Source: Deltaproteobacteria bacterium UBA5329 (GTDB taxonomy: Bacteria > Desulfobacterota > Syntrophorhabdia > Syntrophorhabdales > Syntrophorhabdaceae). From it: DNA of 35,836 bases. This document shows positions 1 through 8,748 of the stretch, piece by piece; within the stretch, counting starts at the first letter, position 1; each line of letters starts with the position of its first letter. The position numbers were made by a program, and so were the translations under genes. The stretch spans positions 15,209 to 51,044 of the forward strand of contig DHQV01000040.1 of the NCBI GenBank assembly GCA_002408185.1. The letters run 5' to 3'. The notes under the pieces were generated by a model. It did not search any database and was not told where the DNA came from. It was given only the letters and a program-made list of their open reading frames with translations.

Positions 1-1
1 C

Positions 2-496
2 CCGGCTCTGTTATGGGCCTCGATCGGTTTTTTTGAATTAAACGCCAGACTTTCAGCCTTCTTTCAAAACAGGCACTGGTATAAATATCTGCCGCACCTG
101 ACGACTTACCTCCTTGTAATTATATGCCTTACCGTACTTCCAAAAACTCTTTTATCTTCTGTCCATGATAAAATAGAGATGAAAAAGGCGGGTATTTACC
201 TGAAAAATACGGGATATGCGCGCGAAAAATTCGTTGTCGAGCCTCGTATAAAACGTCTCATATTTTATGCCGATTCGCCATATATCGAAATTCCCGTGCC
301 AAGCGATTACCGGGTATTCAATGAATTCCTCAAAGAACAGGATGCAGTCTATTTGATCGTGGATGAACGGTCAATCGACGGATCGGTCAAAGGGTTCCGG
401 GAACATGCCGGCTGGCTCAACCTGGAAAAGGTCGGTGTCCCGGAATTTGAAAAATATAAGGATTATTCTTTTGTTCTCTACCGCATCAAGAGATGA
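2..496 (+). CDS. C-terminal part of a membrane glycosyltransferase (5' end outside window)
   Basis: The reading frame is open from base 2 to the stop at 496, giving 164 residues with the start beyond the window. The first part holds the end of a membrane region: a hydrophobic segment near residues 37-50 (around YLLVIICLTVLP). A soluble tail of about 105 residues follows, rich in charged and aromatic residues and ending in YRIKR. This layout of helices followed by a short soluble domain is usual for GT39/ArnT-like lipid-linked sugar transferases (PMT_2 superfamily), whose last domain is periplasmic. An internal ATG at 179 would give only the tail and is probably not the real start. The gene lies 69 bases before a nucleotide-sugar dehydratase on the same strand, which agrees with a role in surface polysaccharide. 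The family assignment is tentative because the catalytic N-terminus is not visible. Confidence 0.6.
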   Translation, partial: PALLWASIGFFELNARLSAFFQNRHWYKYLPHLTTYLLVIICLTVLPKTLLSSVHDKIEMKKAGIYLKNTGYAREKFVVEPRIKRLIFYADSPYIEIPVPSDYRVFNEFLKEQDAVYLIVDERSIDGSVKGFREHAGWLNLEKVGVPEFEKYKDYSFVLYRIKR

Positions 497-565
497 CGCT
501 CCCGCTATAATCGTATTTTTCGAATTCAGTTCTTTGGCTTTTCGTGTTATAAGAGTCTCACTCAT

Positions 566-2422
566 ATGAACAGGCGTGTTATCGGCAATCTTAAAAGGCT
601 CACAGTCTTTTTGAGCGACCTCGTGTTGACCGGGCTGTCTTTCTGGCTGGCCTATATCCTGCGCTTTAATTTTACCATCCCGGACATTTTTTACGGTACG
701 TTTATCAAGACGCTTCCCATTATCGTAGCGATCAGGGTCATTTGTTTTTATCTCTTCGGCCTGTACAACGGGCTTTGGCGCTTTGCATCGATGAATGATC
801 TGCTGCGCATACTGAAAGGTACGGTACTGAGCTCCGCCATATTTTTTGTTTACGTGGCATTCGTTTACCGCTTTGTGGATTTTCCCCGGTCTGTGTTCGT
901 CATTGACTGGTTCATTGTAATATGCCTCATTGGCGGGTCACGTTTCATGTACCGGCTTTTTCGGGAATTTTACCCTCTGAGGCTTGACCGCGAAAAGAAA
1001 AAAGTGTTGATAGTCGGCGCCGGCAGGGCGGGGGAAATGCTCCTGAGGGAAATGATCCAGAATCAGAAGCTCAGTTACCAGCCCGTAGGATTCCTTGATG
1101 ACAGCAAGGCGAAAAAGGGAATGAGAATCCATGGCATCTCGGTCCTCGGCAGGATCCGCGACCTGGAAAAGGTGGTAGAGAACAAGGGCGTGCAGGAGGC
1201 GATAATTGCAATTCCATCCCTCACGGGCTCCGAAATGAGACGGATCAGCAGTCTTTGCGAAAATGCCGGCATCTCTTGTAAAACAGTCCCCGCGATAGGG
1301 GACATCCTCAATGGTACCGTGCACGTCAATCAGATCCGCGAGGTTAGGATCGAGGACCTGCTTGGCCGCGAGCATGTCGAGCTTAACAGGGAACAAATAC
1401 GGGACTATCTGACAGGTAAGCGGGTACTGGTCACGGGCGCCGCAGGATCGATCGGGTCCGAGCTATGCAGGCAGATCATGAAAATGGAGCCTGAACAGCT
1501 CATCCTGTACGAACGGGTAGAGAATGAGCTGTACCGGATAAACAACGAGTTTTCGCTGGTATTCCCGGGAAAACCATATGAGATGGTTCTTGGTGATATT
1601 CTCGATACCAGCCGGCTGGAGCAGGTGATGCGCACATTCAAGCCCCAGGTTATATTTCATGCGGCTGCCTACAAGCATGTTCCCATCATAGAATGGCACC
1701 CGGTTGAGGCGATCAGGAATAATATAGAAGGCACGTACAATGCGGTGAAAGCGTCTCTCCAATGGGGTGTTGAGAAATTTGTTCTCATTTCGACGGACAA
1801 GGCGGTAAGCCCGGCTAACGTGATGGGTGCTACAAAGCGGATAGCGGAGCTTATATGCCAGGGCATGAACGGTGAGAACAGGACAAAATTTATTGCCGTG
1901 CGGTTCGGCAATGTCCTCAACAGTGCCGGGAGTGTTATCCCGCTTTTCAAGGAACAGATAATAAAAGGCGGGCCGGTGACCGTCACCCATCCTGAAATGA
2001 CCCGCTATTTCATGAGCATCCCCGAAGCGGCCCAATTGGTCATGCAGGCGGGGGCCATGGGGAAGGGCGGCGAGATATTCGTTCTCGACATGGGCGAGCC
2101 GGTGAGAATAACGGACCTTGCAAACGATATGATCAGGCTCATGGGCCTGAAAGAAGGGGACGATATTGATATCGTTTATACCGGGCTGCGGCCAGGCGAG
2201 AAATTGCATGAAGAACTGGTTTCCGAAGAAGAAGAGTCTGTCAAAACAATGCATGGCAAAATAACGATGGTGAAATCACGCCCGGTCGATTGGCCGAAAC
2301 TTAAGGAACAGATCGAAAATGTCGTGCTTCCCTTGAATGGGAACGACCCGGGGGCAATCCTCAACCTTCTTGTATCAATAATTCAATCTCGGTCTGACGC
2401 GGTCAACTCCCAAGGCAATTAA
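566..2422 (+). CDS. Membrane nucleotide-sugar 4,6-dehydratase, CapD/WbpM/FlaA1 type
   Basis: This 618-residue protein has the full architecture of the large CapD/WbpM family. Four hydrophobic segments occupy residues 10-115. A first Rossmann fold starts at about 147 (VLIVGAGRAG). A second, catalytic SDR fold starts at about 288 (VTGAAGSIGSE). The modified catalytic motif of this family is present: S409-T-D-K412 and then N418-V-M420-G-A-T-K424, with Met replacing the usual SDR Tyr. Family members convert UDP-GlcNAc or a related UDP-sugar to the 4-keto-6-deoxy intermediate used for O-antigen, capsule or glycan sugars. The exact substrate cannot be told from sequence. The upstream gene is a probable glycosyltransferase, and engB follows after only 4 bases, so the two are likely cotranscribed. 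Confidence 0.93.
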   Translation: MNRRVIGNLKRLTVFLSDLVLTGLSFWLAYILRFNFTIPDIFYGTFIKTLPIIVAIRVICFYLFGLYNGLWRFASMNDLLRILKGTVLSSAIFFVYVAFVYRFVDFPRSVFVIDWFIVICLIGGSRFMYRLFREFYPLRLDREKKKVLIVGAGRAGEMLLREMIQNQKLSYQPVGFLDDSKAKKGMRIHGISVLGRIRDLEKVVENKGVQEAIIAIPSLTGSEMRRISSLCENAGISCKTVPAIGDILNGTVHVNQIREVRIEDLLGREHVELNREQIRDYLTGKRVLVTGAAGSIGSELCRQIMKMEPEQLILYERVENELYRINNEFSLVFPGKPYEMVLGDILDTSRLEQVMRTFKPQVIFHAAAYKHVPIIEWHPVEAIRNNIEGTYNAVKASLQWGVEKFVLISTDKAVSPANVMGATKRIAELICQGMNGENRTKFIAVRFGNVLNSAGSVIPLFKEQIIKGGPVTVTHPEMTRYFMSIPEAAQLVMQAGAMGKGGEIFVLDMGEPVRITDLANDMIRLMGLKEGDDIDIVYTGLRPGEKLHEELVSEEEESVKTMHGKITMVKSRPVDWPKLKEQIENVVLPLNGNDPGAILNLLVSIIQSRSDAVNSQGN

Positions 2423-2426
2423 GGTT

Positions 2427-3023
2427 ATGCGGATCCTTGAAGCAAAATACATAAAAGGCGCCTCTTCAGTGCGCCAACTCGACCTTCGGGATGATATCCC
2501 GGAGGTTTCCTTCATCGGCAGATCGAACGTGGGAAAATCATCCTTGATCAACGCGCTCGCTACGCAGCGCGTCGCACGTACCAGCTCCCGCCCGGGCGCG
2601 ACGCGGATCATCAACATTTATAATGTTCTGTACGAATCCCGGGGAAAACGCGGCACCATGCTATTCTCTGATTTCCCCGGTTTTGGGTATGCAAAAGTAT
2701 CACGCGCGATGGCGGTTAGCTGGCAGGGTATGGTAGAGGGGTACCTTGCAAAAAATAACCGGATAAAGGCTATTATCTGGCTTTTGGACGTTCGCAGGGA
2801 TTTCGACGAACTCGATGAAATGCTGCTGGAATGGCTGATACTAAAGGAATTGCCTTTTAGCCCTATCCTTACCAAGGTGGACAAGGAAAATCAGGGCAAC
2901 ATCTCGCGGAAGGTGCGGTCGTTCGAGCAATTCTTCGAAGGAAGAAAGGCCATACTCTTCTCCGCAAAGACGGGACGCGGTAAAAAAGAGCTCCTCGCCT
3001 ATATCGATACAGCAATTTATTAA
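2427..3023 (+). CDS. engB: Ribosome-biogenesis GTPase EngB/YsxC/YihA
   Basis: The protein has 198 residues, the usual length for EngB. It is a small TRAFAC GTPase needed for 50S subunit assembly. The G motifs are clear: G1 GRSNVGKSS at residues 31-39, G3 DFPGFGYA, G4 TKVDK and G5 SAKTGRG. The start ATG lies 4 bases after the stop of the dehydratase gene, with AAGG overlapping that stop, which suggests translational coupling. The gene ends 6 bases before the convergent pyrE stop, leaving no room for a separate terminator. Placement behind a polysaccharide gene is probably an operon accident rather than a functional link. Confidence 0.95.
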   Translation: MRILEAKYIKGASSVRQLDLRDDIPEVSFIGRSNVGKSSLINALATQRVARTSSRPGATRIINIYNVLYESRGKRGTMLFSDFPGFGYAKVSRAMAVSWQGMVEGYLAKNNRIKAIIWLLDVRRDFDELDEMLLEWLILKELPFSPILTKVDKENQGNISRKVRSFEQFFEGRKAILFSAKTGRGKKELLAYIDTAIY

Positions 3024-3029
3024 TCGCGT

Positions 3030-3584
3030 CTAAGTTGTCCGCACATCTTTAAGATTGAATATCGATTTGAATATATATCCCCTTGATTCTATCGCTTCTT
3101 TCCCACCGTCAAGGCGGTCGAGCAGTGCGATGATACCCTTGACCGCATACCCGCCTTTCTCAACGGCTTCGATAGCCTTCAACGAAGACCCGCCTGTCGT
3201 TACGACATCCTCGAGGATCACGACATTCATGCCCTTCTTTAAGTTCTTCCCGCCCTCGATCCACTGATTCGTCCCGTGGCCCTTCGGCTCTTTCCTGATG
3301 AGGAAACCCATGAGATTGTCTTTATTCATGTAGGAAGCGAGAACGACGGATGATACAAGAGGGTCGCCGCCGATGCTGACACCGCCTACGGCGTCGATGC
3401 CAGGGATCTCGCGGGTCATGGCGTACATCAATTTACCGACAAGGTACATGCCTTCCGGATTCAAGGTTGTCTCTTTGGCATCGATATAAAAACTGCTTTT
3501 TTTACCACTCACCAGCGTAAATTCGCCTTCTTCGTATGATAATTCTTTCAGGATCTTGAGAAGTTTTGCCCGGTCTTCCGTCAT
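3030..3584 (-). CDS. pyrE: Orotate phosphoribosyltransferase
   Basis: This is a 184-residue type I phosphoribosyltransferase. It joins orotate to PRPP to form orotidine 5'-monophosphate in pyrimidine synthesis. The PRPP-binding signature VVILEDVVTTGGSS is at residues 121-134. The N-terminal FTLVSGKKSSFYIDAK segment and the flexible-loop region around residues 98-110 (KEPKGHGTNQW) match bacterial PyrE. AAGGAG lies about 7 bases before the ATG. The macro-domain gene lies upstream on the same strand with a gap of about 90 bases, so they may share a transcript. No other pyrimidine gene is in the window. Confidence 0.94.
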   Translation of the reverse strand: MTEDRAKLLKILKELSYEEGEFTLVSGKKSSFYIDAKETTLNPEGMYLVGKLMYAMTREIPGIDAVGGVSIGGDPLVSSVVLASYMNKDNLMGFLIRKEPKGHGTNQWIEGGKNLKKGMNVVILEDVVTTGGSSLKAIEAVEKGGYAVKGIIALLDRLDGGKEAIESRGYIFKSIFNLKDVRTT

Positions 3585-3677
3585 CGAAGCGCTCCTTGTC
3601 GTAACAGGTTTTTTATGTGATCAAAAGAATACTGTGCCGTAACGATACCATGCCATAGGGCCAAATTCAATATGGAT

Positions 3678-4226
3678 CTATTTTTCACCGAGCCCCGACA
3701 ATTCTTCGATGAAGAATTGGATGATCCCCTGGTCCATGAGAACGATGTCGATCCGTTCCAGCGAAGTTTTACTTTCGGCGAGATGGTCCGCAATTTCCTT
3801 CACGATGACCCGTGCGCACCTGTCCTTGGGAAAACCGAAGATACCCGCGCTTATGGCCGGTATCGCAACCGACGAAAGCCCTTTGTCGGCTGCGAGAGAC
3901 AATACGCTCTTGACCGCCTTTTTCAATTTTGTGTCCTCTTCCCCTTCTCCCCACACGGGACCAACGGCATGAATGACATGGCGCGCTTTGAGGCTGCCTG
4001 CACCCGTCAATGCGGCACCGCCGACGGGAACGTAGCCTATCCTATTGCTTTCTTCCTGAATTATCGAGCCACCCTTCCTGACGATCGCACCCGCAACTCC
4101 CCCTCCATGCTGCAAGTATGAATTTGCCGCGTTGACGATCGCATCCGTGTCGCTCTCTGTCAGGTCGCCCCGTACAACCCTCACCGTGACACCCTGATAA
4201 ATGATCTCCTTTAGTACTTCGTTCAT
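3678..4226 (-). CDS. Macro-domain protein, O-acetyl-ADP-ribose deacetylase/ADP-ribosylglutamate hydrolase type
   Basis: The 182-residue protein is a single macro domain of the MacroD/YmdB class. Signature segments are GDLTESDTDAIVNAANSYL (residues 20-38), the glycine-rich loop GGGVAGAI just after it, and AISAGIFGFP at about residues 125-134, which together bind the ADP-ribose moiety. Relatives hydrolyse O-acetyl-ADP-ribose or remove mono-ADP-ribose from acidic residues. Which of these applies is not decidable here. The gene is divergent from recG, with a 69-base gap that holds a 7-base-period repeat. Confidence 0.9.
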   Translation of the reverse strand: MNEVLKEIIYQGVTVRVVRGDLTESDTDAIVNAANSYLQHGGGVAGAIVRKGGSIIQEESNRIGYVPVGGAALTGAGSLKARHVIHAVGPVWGEGEEDTKLKKAVKSVLSLAADKGLSSVAIPAISAGIFGFPKDRCARVIVKEIADHLAESKTSLERIDIVLMDQGIIQFFIEELSGLGEK

Positions 4227-4251
4227 GTTTCATCCCCCTGTCTTCTTTTAC

Positions 4252-4272
4252 CTGAAACTTGAAACCTGAAAG
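4252..4272. repeat. 7-base-period tandem repeat between macro-domain gene and recG
   Basis: Three degenerate heptamers run in exact register: CTGAAAC, TTGAAAC, CTGAAAG. The opposite-sense pair GTTCATG, TTTCATC lies at 4221-4234, partly within the start of the macro-domain gene. The spacing resembles that of the heptamer runs in other gaps of this window, although the sequence differs. Confidence 0.7.
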
Positions 4273-4295
4273 CGTTTCTTTTATTATAGGACGTT

Positions 4296-6398
4296 ATGCC
4301 GCAAATTGAAAATTACCGTGATCCGGTTTGGAAACAGTCCGTTTCGGTCCTTAAAGGTGTCGGGCCGGCCATAGAGAAGAAGATGGTACAAAAAGGCCTT
4401 TGCACGGTCGACGACCTCCTGTATTTCGTTCCCATCCGCTGGCTTGACAGGTCGACGATGAAGAAGATCGGGGAATTGAAGACCGGCGATGAGTGCAGCG
4501 TTCTGGCGACGGTCGATTCGTACCGCTCGATGTTCTTCAGGCATTCGCGAAAAAAAGGCTTCGAAATGATCGTCGGGGATGAAACAGGGTTTTTGTCCCT
4601 CAAGTGGTTCCAATGGTCCAAAGGCTATCTCAGCCGGATATGCAAAAAAGGGCTGACGCTCCTGGTATCCGGGAAAGTGGCGCGTTTCGGGGAAACGCTG
4701 CAGATCGTGCATCCCGACGTGTCGGTCCTGGAGGCGGGCGAGGTCCCCACAAAAAACCGGGCTGTAATTCCCGTTTATTCTCAGATCGAGGGAATGAAAC
4801 AGGGTTTTATCCGCAATATAATGGCAGAGGCCATCAAGGTGTCGGACCGGTCGCTCCCCTGCGTTATCCCGGGGCAGACAGAGAATGAATACGGTCTGAT
4901 GCCGCTTAAGGACGCGATCAAAAATGTCCACGGCATGGATGGTGCGGAATACAGCATGACGAAAATGGACGAATGCGTACGGCGGATGATCCTCGAGGAA
5001 TACCTGCAGTTTCAGATCTCGCTGATGGCAAAAAAGAGAAAGGCGCGGGCCCGGAAAGGTATAGCCTTCAAGACGGGCGGTACCGTTTGTGACAGGTTCT
5101 TGAAGGGCCTTGGATTTGAATTGACCGTCTCCCAAGAGCGCGTGATAGCCGAGATAGCTTCCGACATGATGCGCCCCGAACCGATGAACAGGCTCCTGCA
5201 GGGGGACGTAGGATCAGGAAAGACCGTTTGTGCGGTCGCCGGTGCGTGTATTGCCATCGATAACGGTTTCCAGGTCGCCTTTATGGCCCCGACGGAGATA
5301 CTCGCGGAACAGCACTACCTGAATGTTCATCGATGGTTCACGGAGCTCGGCATCCCTGTCGCGCTTCTGAAAGGGGGCCTGGGAAGGGAACGGGCGGGGA
5401 TCCTGAGTGGCATTCGGTCGGGCGCCGTGCCCGTGATCATCGGGACGCATGCGATCATACAATCGGATGTCGAGTTCGTCAGGCTGGGGCTCGTCATAAT
5501 CGACGAGCAACACCGTTTCGGGGTCGAACAGCGCAAGAAGCTAAAACGAAAATCGCGCCACCCCGATGTTCTCAATATGACGGCTACACCCATCCCGAGA
5601 ACGCTTTCCATGGTCGTCTACGGTGATCTCGACGTGTCGGTGATCGATACGATGCCGGCGGGCAGGCAAAAGGTTGCGACAAAGGTCCTGCCGGAAACGG
5701 ACAGGGATAAGGCACATGCCCTGATCGAAAAGGAATTGAAGGCCGGCCATGGTATCTTCGTTGTTTACCCGGTTATCGAAGAGTCGGAGATGGAGGGCGT
5801 CCGTGATGCCCGCACCATGGCCTCCCACCTGCAAACGTCCGTTTTCCCCGGTTACAGGATCTCCCTTTTACACGGCAGGATGAATGCCCGGGAAAAAGAA
5901 GATGTCATGTATGCTTTCCGGAATGGCGGCATCGATATCCTCGTTTGCACAACGGTTATCGAAGTGGGCATCGATGTGCCGCGCGCCACGATGATCGTTG
6001 TCGAGAATGCGGAGCGTTTCGGTCTGTCGCAGCTGCACCAGTTGAGGGGCAGGGTGGGACGGGGCCGGCTTCCTTCCACGTGCCTCCTCCTTACTTCGGA
6101 AAGGAAGACCACCCTCGCATCCCGAAGATTGCGGATCATGGAAAAAACCACCGACGGTTTCGTTATTGCCGAAGAAGACCTGAGAATACGGGGCGTTGGT
6201 GATATGCTCGGCATACGCCAATCCGGACTGCCGCCTTTCAGGATCGGGGATATCGTAAAAGATATCGATCTCATGACGCGGGCCCGAAGAATAGCCGAAC
6301 GGTATACCGCCGGTCTTTCAGATAAGGACCTGGAAAAGTTGCTGGCCCAGATCGGCGGCCGTTTCGACGACGCCCGCGACCTCGCAGGAATCGCGTAA
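4296..6398 (+). CDS. recG: ATP-dependent DNA helicase RecG
   Basis: The 700-residue protein matches RecG, which reverses stalled replication forks and branch-migrates Holliday junctions. The N-terminal wedge/OB region covers about residues 1-230. It includes the helix-hairpin-helix-like segment VLKGVGPAIEKKMVQKGL and the PIRWLDRS segment. The helicase core follows with Walker A GDVGSGKT (K309), motif II DEQH at 403-406, TATPIPRT (motif III) and the C-terminal QLRGRVGRG motif. The start at 4296 is chosen from alignment of the N-terminus; it has only a weak AGGA ahead of it. The gene stands alone between two oppositely oriented groups. Confidence 0.96.
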   Translation: MPQIENYRDPVWKQSVSVLKGVGPAIEKKMVQKGLCTVDDLLYFVPIRWLDRSTMKKIGELKTGDECSVLATVDSYRSMFFRHSRKKGFEMIVGDETGFLSLKWFQWSKGYLSRICKKGLTLLVSGKVARFGETLQIVHPDVSVLEAGEVPTKNRAVIPVYSQIEGMKQGFIRNIMAEAIKVSDRSLPCVIPGQTENEYGLMPLKDAIKNVHGMDGAEYSMTKMDECVRRMILEEYLQFQISLMAKKRKARARKGIAFKTGGTVCDRFLKGLGFELTVSQERVIAEIASDMMRPEPMNRLLQGDVGSGKTVCAVAGACIAIDNGFQVAFMAPTEILAEQHYLNVHRWFTELGIPVALLKGGLGRERAGILSGIRSGAVPVIIGTHAIIQSDVEFVRLGLVIIDEQHRFGVEQRKKLKRKSRHPDVLNMTATPIPRTLSMVVYGDLDVSVIDTMPAGRQKVATKVLPETDRDKAHALIEKELKAGHGIFVVYPVIEESEMEGVRDARTMASHLQTSVFPGYRISLLHGRMNAREKEDVMYAFRNGGIDILVCTTVIEVGIDVPRATMIVVENAERFGLSQLHQLRGRVGRGRLPSTCLLLTSERKTTLASRRLRIMEKTTDGFVIAEEDLRIRGVGDMLGIRQSGLPPFRIGDIVKDIDLMTRARRIAERYTAGLSDKDLEKLLAQIGGRFDDARDLAGIA

Positions 6399-6412
6399 TT
6401 ACGGCTAACGGC
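6399..6412. repeat. Two-unit heptamer in the recG/pyrophosphorylase gap
   Basis: TTACGGC and TAACGGC follow each other directly after the recG stop. The same words appear inverted at 8731-8744 and direct at 8602-8622, so they probably belong to the same repeat family. Only two units are present, so chance cannot be excluded. Confidence 0.4.
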
Positions 6413-6420
6413 ACGGATGG

Positions 6421-7803
6421 CTATTCCAAATACACATCCCCGTTTATCGTCAGCTCCTTCCCATCGAGCTTTTCGACCACATCCTCAGGCCCCAACCCAT
6501 ACAGCGGGCTTATTTCGATGCGGGCGCTGGCAGGCACGGCAAGACCTGCTTTGCAAAGCCAGGCGCTGTGGAGGTTGAGCATAGCCGTCCGTGCTGTTTC
6601 GGGTGAATCATTCCCGTCTTTGTTCTTAACTGGGGCAAACTCTTCATCCCGGTCTACTTCCATACAGCATGTCCGCTTCGCAAAAGGTATCGCATCGAAA
6701 ACGAATGTCTCGAATTTCCAGACATCGACGCTGGCCGGTCCCCGGTCTGATGAGACCATATACGCCGATTTTTTTGCGCAATGGTATGGCAGGGCAAAGC
6801 CGTCCCTGTTGAGGTCTTTTATAAAAGAGAGGGAGAATATGTGGATCGCAGTATTTCCGGCCCAGTAAAGGATATCGCCTTTTTCATCGAGGGCACGCAT
6901 GTATCTCTCGTCGAGATCGCTGTATTCGGCAATGGCATCTTTCCCGTTGAGCTTGAGGTAGACCCCGACCTTCTCCTTCACATTCCTGCGCCTGACAACT
7001 TTTGTGGAGACTTGCGACCGCGCCATGGCGTGGTATCCCAGGAAGAGGGGATCCGCGACCTTTACAAGCGGATTGTCGACCTGACAGTAGAACAGCTCTT
7101 CGTAGCCCGACTCGATCAATCGTGATAGAAGCCCGGAATCTGACAGTGCCTTAAGCGACCCGCCATGACCGTTCGGGCTGGTGTGCAACTGGACCTTGTC
7201 TTTCAGGATCAGCTTGCCGTCGAGGGAGAGGGTGGGAAGGACCCCCTGCGAAAAGAAATGGACCGCCCGGGGATCGAGCCCGAAGAATTTATTCCGTCGG
7301 AAAAACGTTATCGTTTCATTGTGGTTGTCACCGCTCGTCATGATCAAAAGCGGTATCGTGACCGAATACCGCCTGGAAATGGCCATGACCTGTTCGGCCA
7401 GGAGTTGGAAAAGGGTTTTACCCTTCACGGGGGATAGCGGAAAAGTCCCCTTCGGGCCCTCAAATCCCAGGCGCGAACCCTGGCCCCCGGCCACGATGAG
7501 GACGGCGACTTTTTGCCCACGCAGGAGGGCCTCCCCTTCGGTATAGGCCGTCAATACGTTTGTGTCCCGTGTAGGGTCCTTCGGGATAGAGACCACGTCC
7601 GGTGTACTGACGGCGGCTGGATCGATCGGATCGGGCGCCGCTTCGCAGAATGTTTTGTAAAGCTTGAACGCGAGATAAAGGTCCAATTCCCCATTTGCCC
7701 CGAGGAATGCCTCCTTCTGGCGGAAGGAAAGCGCCCTGTAATGATCGAGGACCTGGTGCTGGTCGAAGAGTTCGAGAGTCCTTAAGAATTCCTGCTCGGT
7801 CAT
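6421..7803 (-). CDS. UDP-sugar pyrophosphorylase of the eukaryotic UAP1/UDPGP family
   Basis: The 460-residue protein has the nucleotide-binding signature of the UDPGP family, VAGGQGSRLGFEGPKG, at residues 104-119. It also has the UAP1-like sequence KVVRRRNVKEKVGVYLKLNG and the sugar-site region YCQVDNPLVKVADP. The family transfers UMP from UTP to N-acetylglucosamine- or hexose-1-phosphate. Most bacteria use the unrelated GlmU or GalU for these steps, so this type is less usual here. The motif layout favours the UAP1 branch, but glucose-1-phosphate or another sugar phosphate could be the substrate. The gene is convergent with recG, with a gap of 22 bases. It may share a transcript with the two genes upstream on the same strand. 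Confidence 0.85.
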   Translation of the reverse strand: MTEQEFLRTLELFDQHQVLDHYRALSFRQKEAFLGANGELDLYLAFKLYKTFCEAAPDPIDPAAVSTPDVVSIPKDPTRDTNVLTAYTEGEALLRGQKVAVLIVAGGQGSRLGFEGPKGTFPLSPVKGKTLFQLLAEQVMAISRRYSVTIPLLIMTSGDNHNETITFFRRNKFFGLDPRAVHFFSQGVLPTLSLDGKLILKDKVQLHTSPNGHGGSLKALSDSGLLSRLIESGYEELFYCQVDNPLVKVADPLFLGYHAMARSQVSTKVVRRRNVKEKVGVYLKLNGKDAIAEYSDLDERYMRALDEKGDILYWAGNTAIHIFSLSFIKDLNRDGFALPYHCAKKSAYMVSSDRGPASVDVWKFETFVFDAIPFAKRTCCMEVDRDEEFAPVKNKDGNDSPETARTAMLNLHSAWLCKAGLAVPASARIEISPLYGLGPEDVVEKLDGKELTINGDVYLE

Positions 7804-7889
7804 GGTATTTAAGTCCTGATATTGTCTTATTTATGAAATCTTACAGGATTTTGATGTTTGCTGGCAATAACTTCTGTGTCGCCGCGACG

Positions 7890-8555
7890 CTATATCTTTG
7901 CAATGAGAAGGTCGACGAGAGCGGCGAGGCCGGGCACCTTCTTTAGGTCCGAGGCGATAGCGTCGATAACGGGCCTTCGGAGACTAGCCTTTGATACCTG
8001 GAGCTCCAGGCTTTTCAGATCGATCAAAAGGTCAGATCTTAAATCTGCGGGTAATGAAGCATCATTGCCTATCAGCATTTCCAGAGTGGCAACGACATGT
8101 TTGAGATCATCGCGCGTACCCGTGACAGGAGCGGTAGTAGCGCCTGTGGCAGGAGGAATTTCCGGAGCAGGGGAGGGTGGTTCGAACTGCGGGATCGGCT
8201 GATCGGATGCCTCGAATTCTATTCCGGGCAGACCGGCGGAAGCCCCGGTTTTGGCCGATAGATACCTCTGATACTCGCCGATTATCCCGGTCTCCCCTCC
8301 GCTGGCCACGTATGCTTCGCCTTCAGGGGTGATGGAGGCGCTGAGCGCCGTCGCATGGTCAAAGGCGAGAAGTATGCACCCTTTTTCTTCAAGCAGATGG
8401 CATGCGTCAATGATCTGCACATGATCGTGAACGTCAAGGTTGGCAGCTATCTCGGTAACCGAAATGAAGAAATTTGGATGACCGAGAGCTTCCATTTCCG
8501 TGTAGGCGGACACGAGCAATAGTTCGGCCAATTCATTCAAGCTGAGAGAACTCAT
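7890..8555 (-). CDS. Conserved-looking protein of unknown function with a winged-helix-like N-terminus
   Basis: I do not recognise this gene. The open frame extends up to 8723, but its first 56 residues read as translated intergenic DNA and include the heptamer repeats, so I place the start at the ATG at 8555 (MSSLSLNELAEL), giving 221 residues. No clear Shine-Dalgarno sequence precedes it. Residues 1-95 look like a compact helical domain of the winged-helix type, with helices around LNELAELLLVSAYTEM, VTEIAANLDV and DHVQIIDACHLLEEKG, then a strand pair. A proline-rich linker follows near residues 120-145. The C-terminal 75 residues look helical (DDLKHVVATLEMLIGN to the end). It lies between the UDP-sugar pyrophosphorylase and a release-factor-like gene. 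Confidence 0.65.
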   Translation of the reverse strand: MSSLSLNELAELLLVSAYTEMEALGHPNFFISVTEIAANLDVHDHVQIIDACHLLEEKGCILLAFDHATALSASITPEGEAYVASGGETGIIGEYQRYLSAKTGASAGLPGIEFEASDQPIPQFEPPSPAPEIPPATGATTAPVTGTRDDLKHVVATLEMLIGNDASLPADLRSDLLIDLKSLELQVSKASLRRPVIDAIASDLKKVPGLAALVDLLIAKI

Positions 8556-8601
8556 AGGACTGACTATTATATCGGGTTGAGGAGGAACTGTAAAGAATAA
8601 T

Positions 8602-8629
8602 AAACGGATAACGGCAAACGGAAAAGAAA
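8602..8629. repeat. 7-base-period repeat, left arm of an inverted pair
   Basis: Heptamers AAACGGA, TAACGGC, AAACGGA and AAAGAAA are in exact register. The opposite-sense units lie at 8731-8744, so the pair brackets about 100 bases of the gap between the unknown protein and the release-factor-like gene. Confidence 0.7.
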
Positions 8630-8730
8630 GAGAAAAGAAATGTAACCACCCAGCATTCCCGCGGGGGGTACCGGAATACGGGGCGAAAACCGGTAAGGTC
8701 TTTTTAAATGGAAAAAAAGCCAATAAAATT

Positions 8731-8744
8731 ACCGTTAGCCGTCA
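8731..8744. repeat. 7-base-period repeat, right arm of the inverted pair
   Basis: ACCGTTA and GCCGTCA are in register; read on the other strand they are TGACGGC and TAACGGT, matching the left arm at 8602-8622. The run stops just before the stop codon of the release-factor-like gene at 8749. Confidence 0.6.
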
Positions 8745-8748
8745 TATA

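Noticed and set aside
1463..2254. A 263-codon antisense frame within the CapD-type gene
   Set aside because: The composition is shadow-like, and the sense strand encodes the catalytic domain.
4284..5135. A 283-codon antisense frame within recG
   Set aside because: It has no ribosome site or motif, and recG on the other strand is certain.
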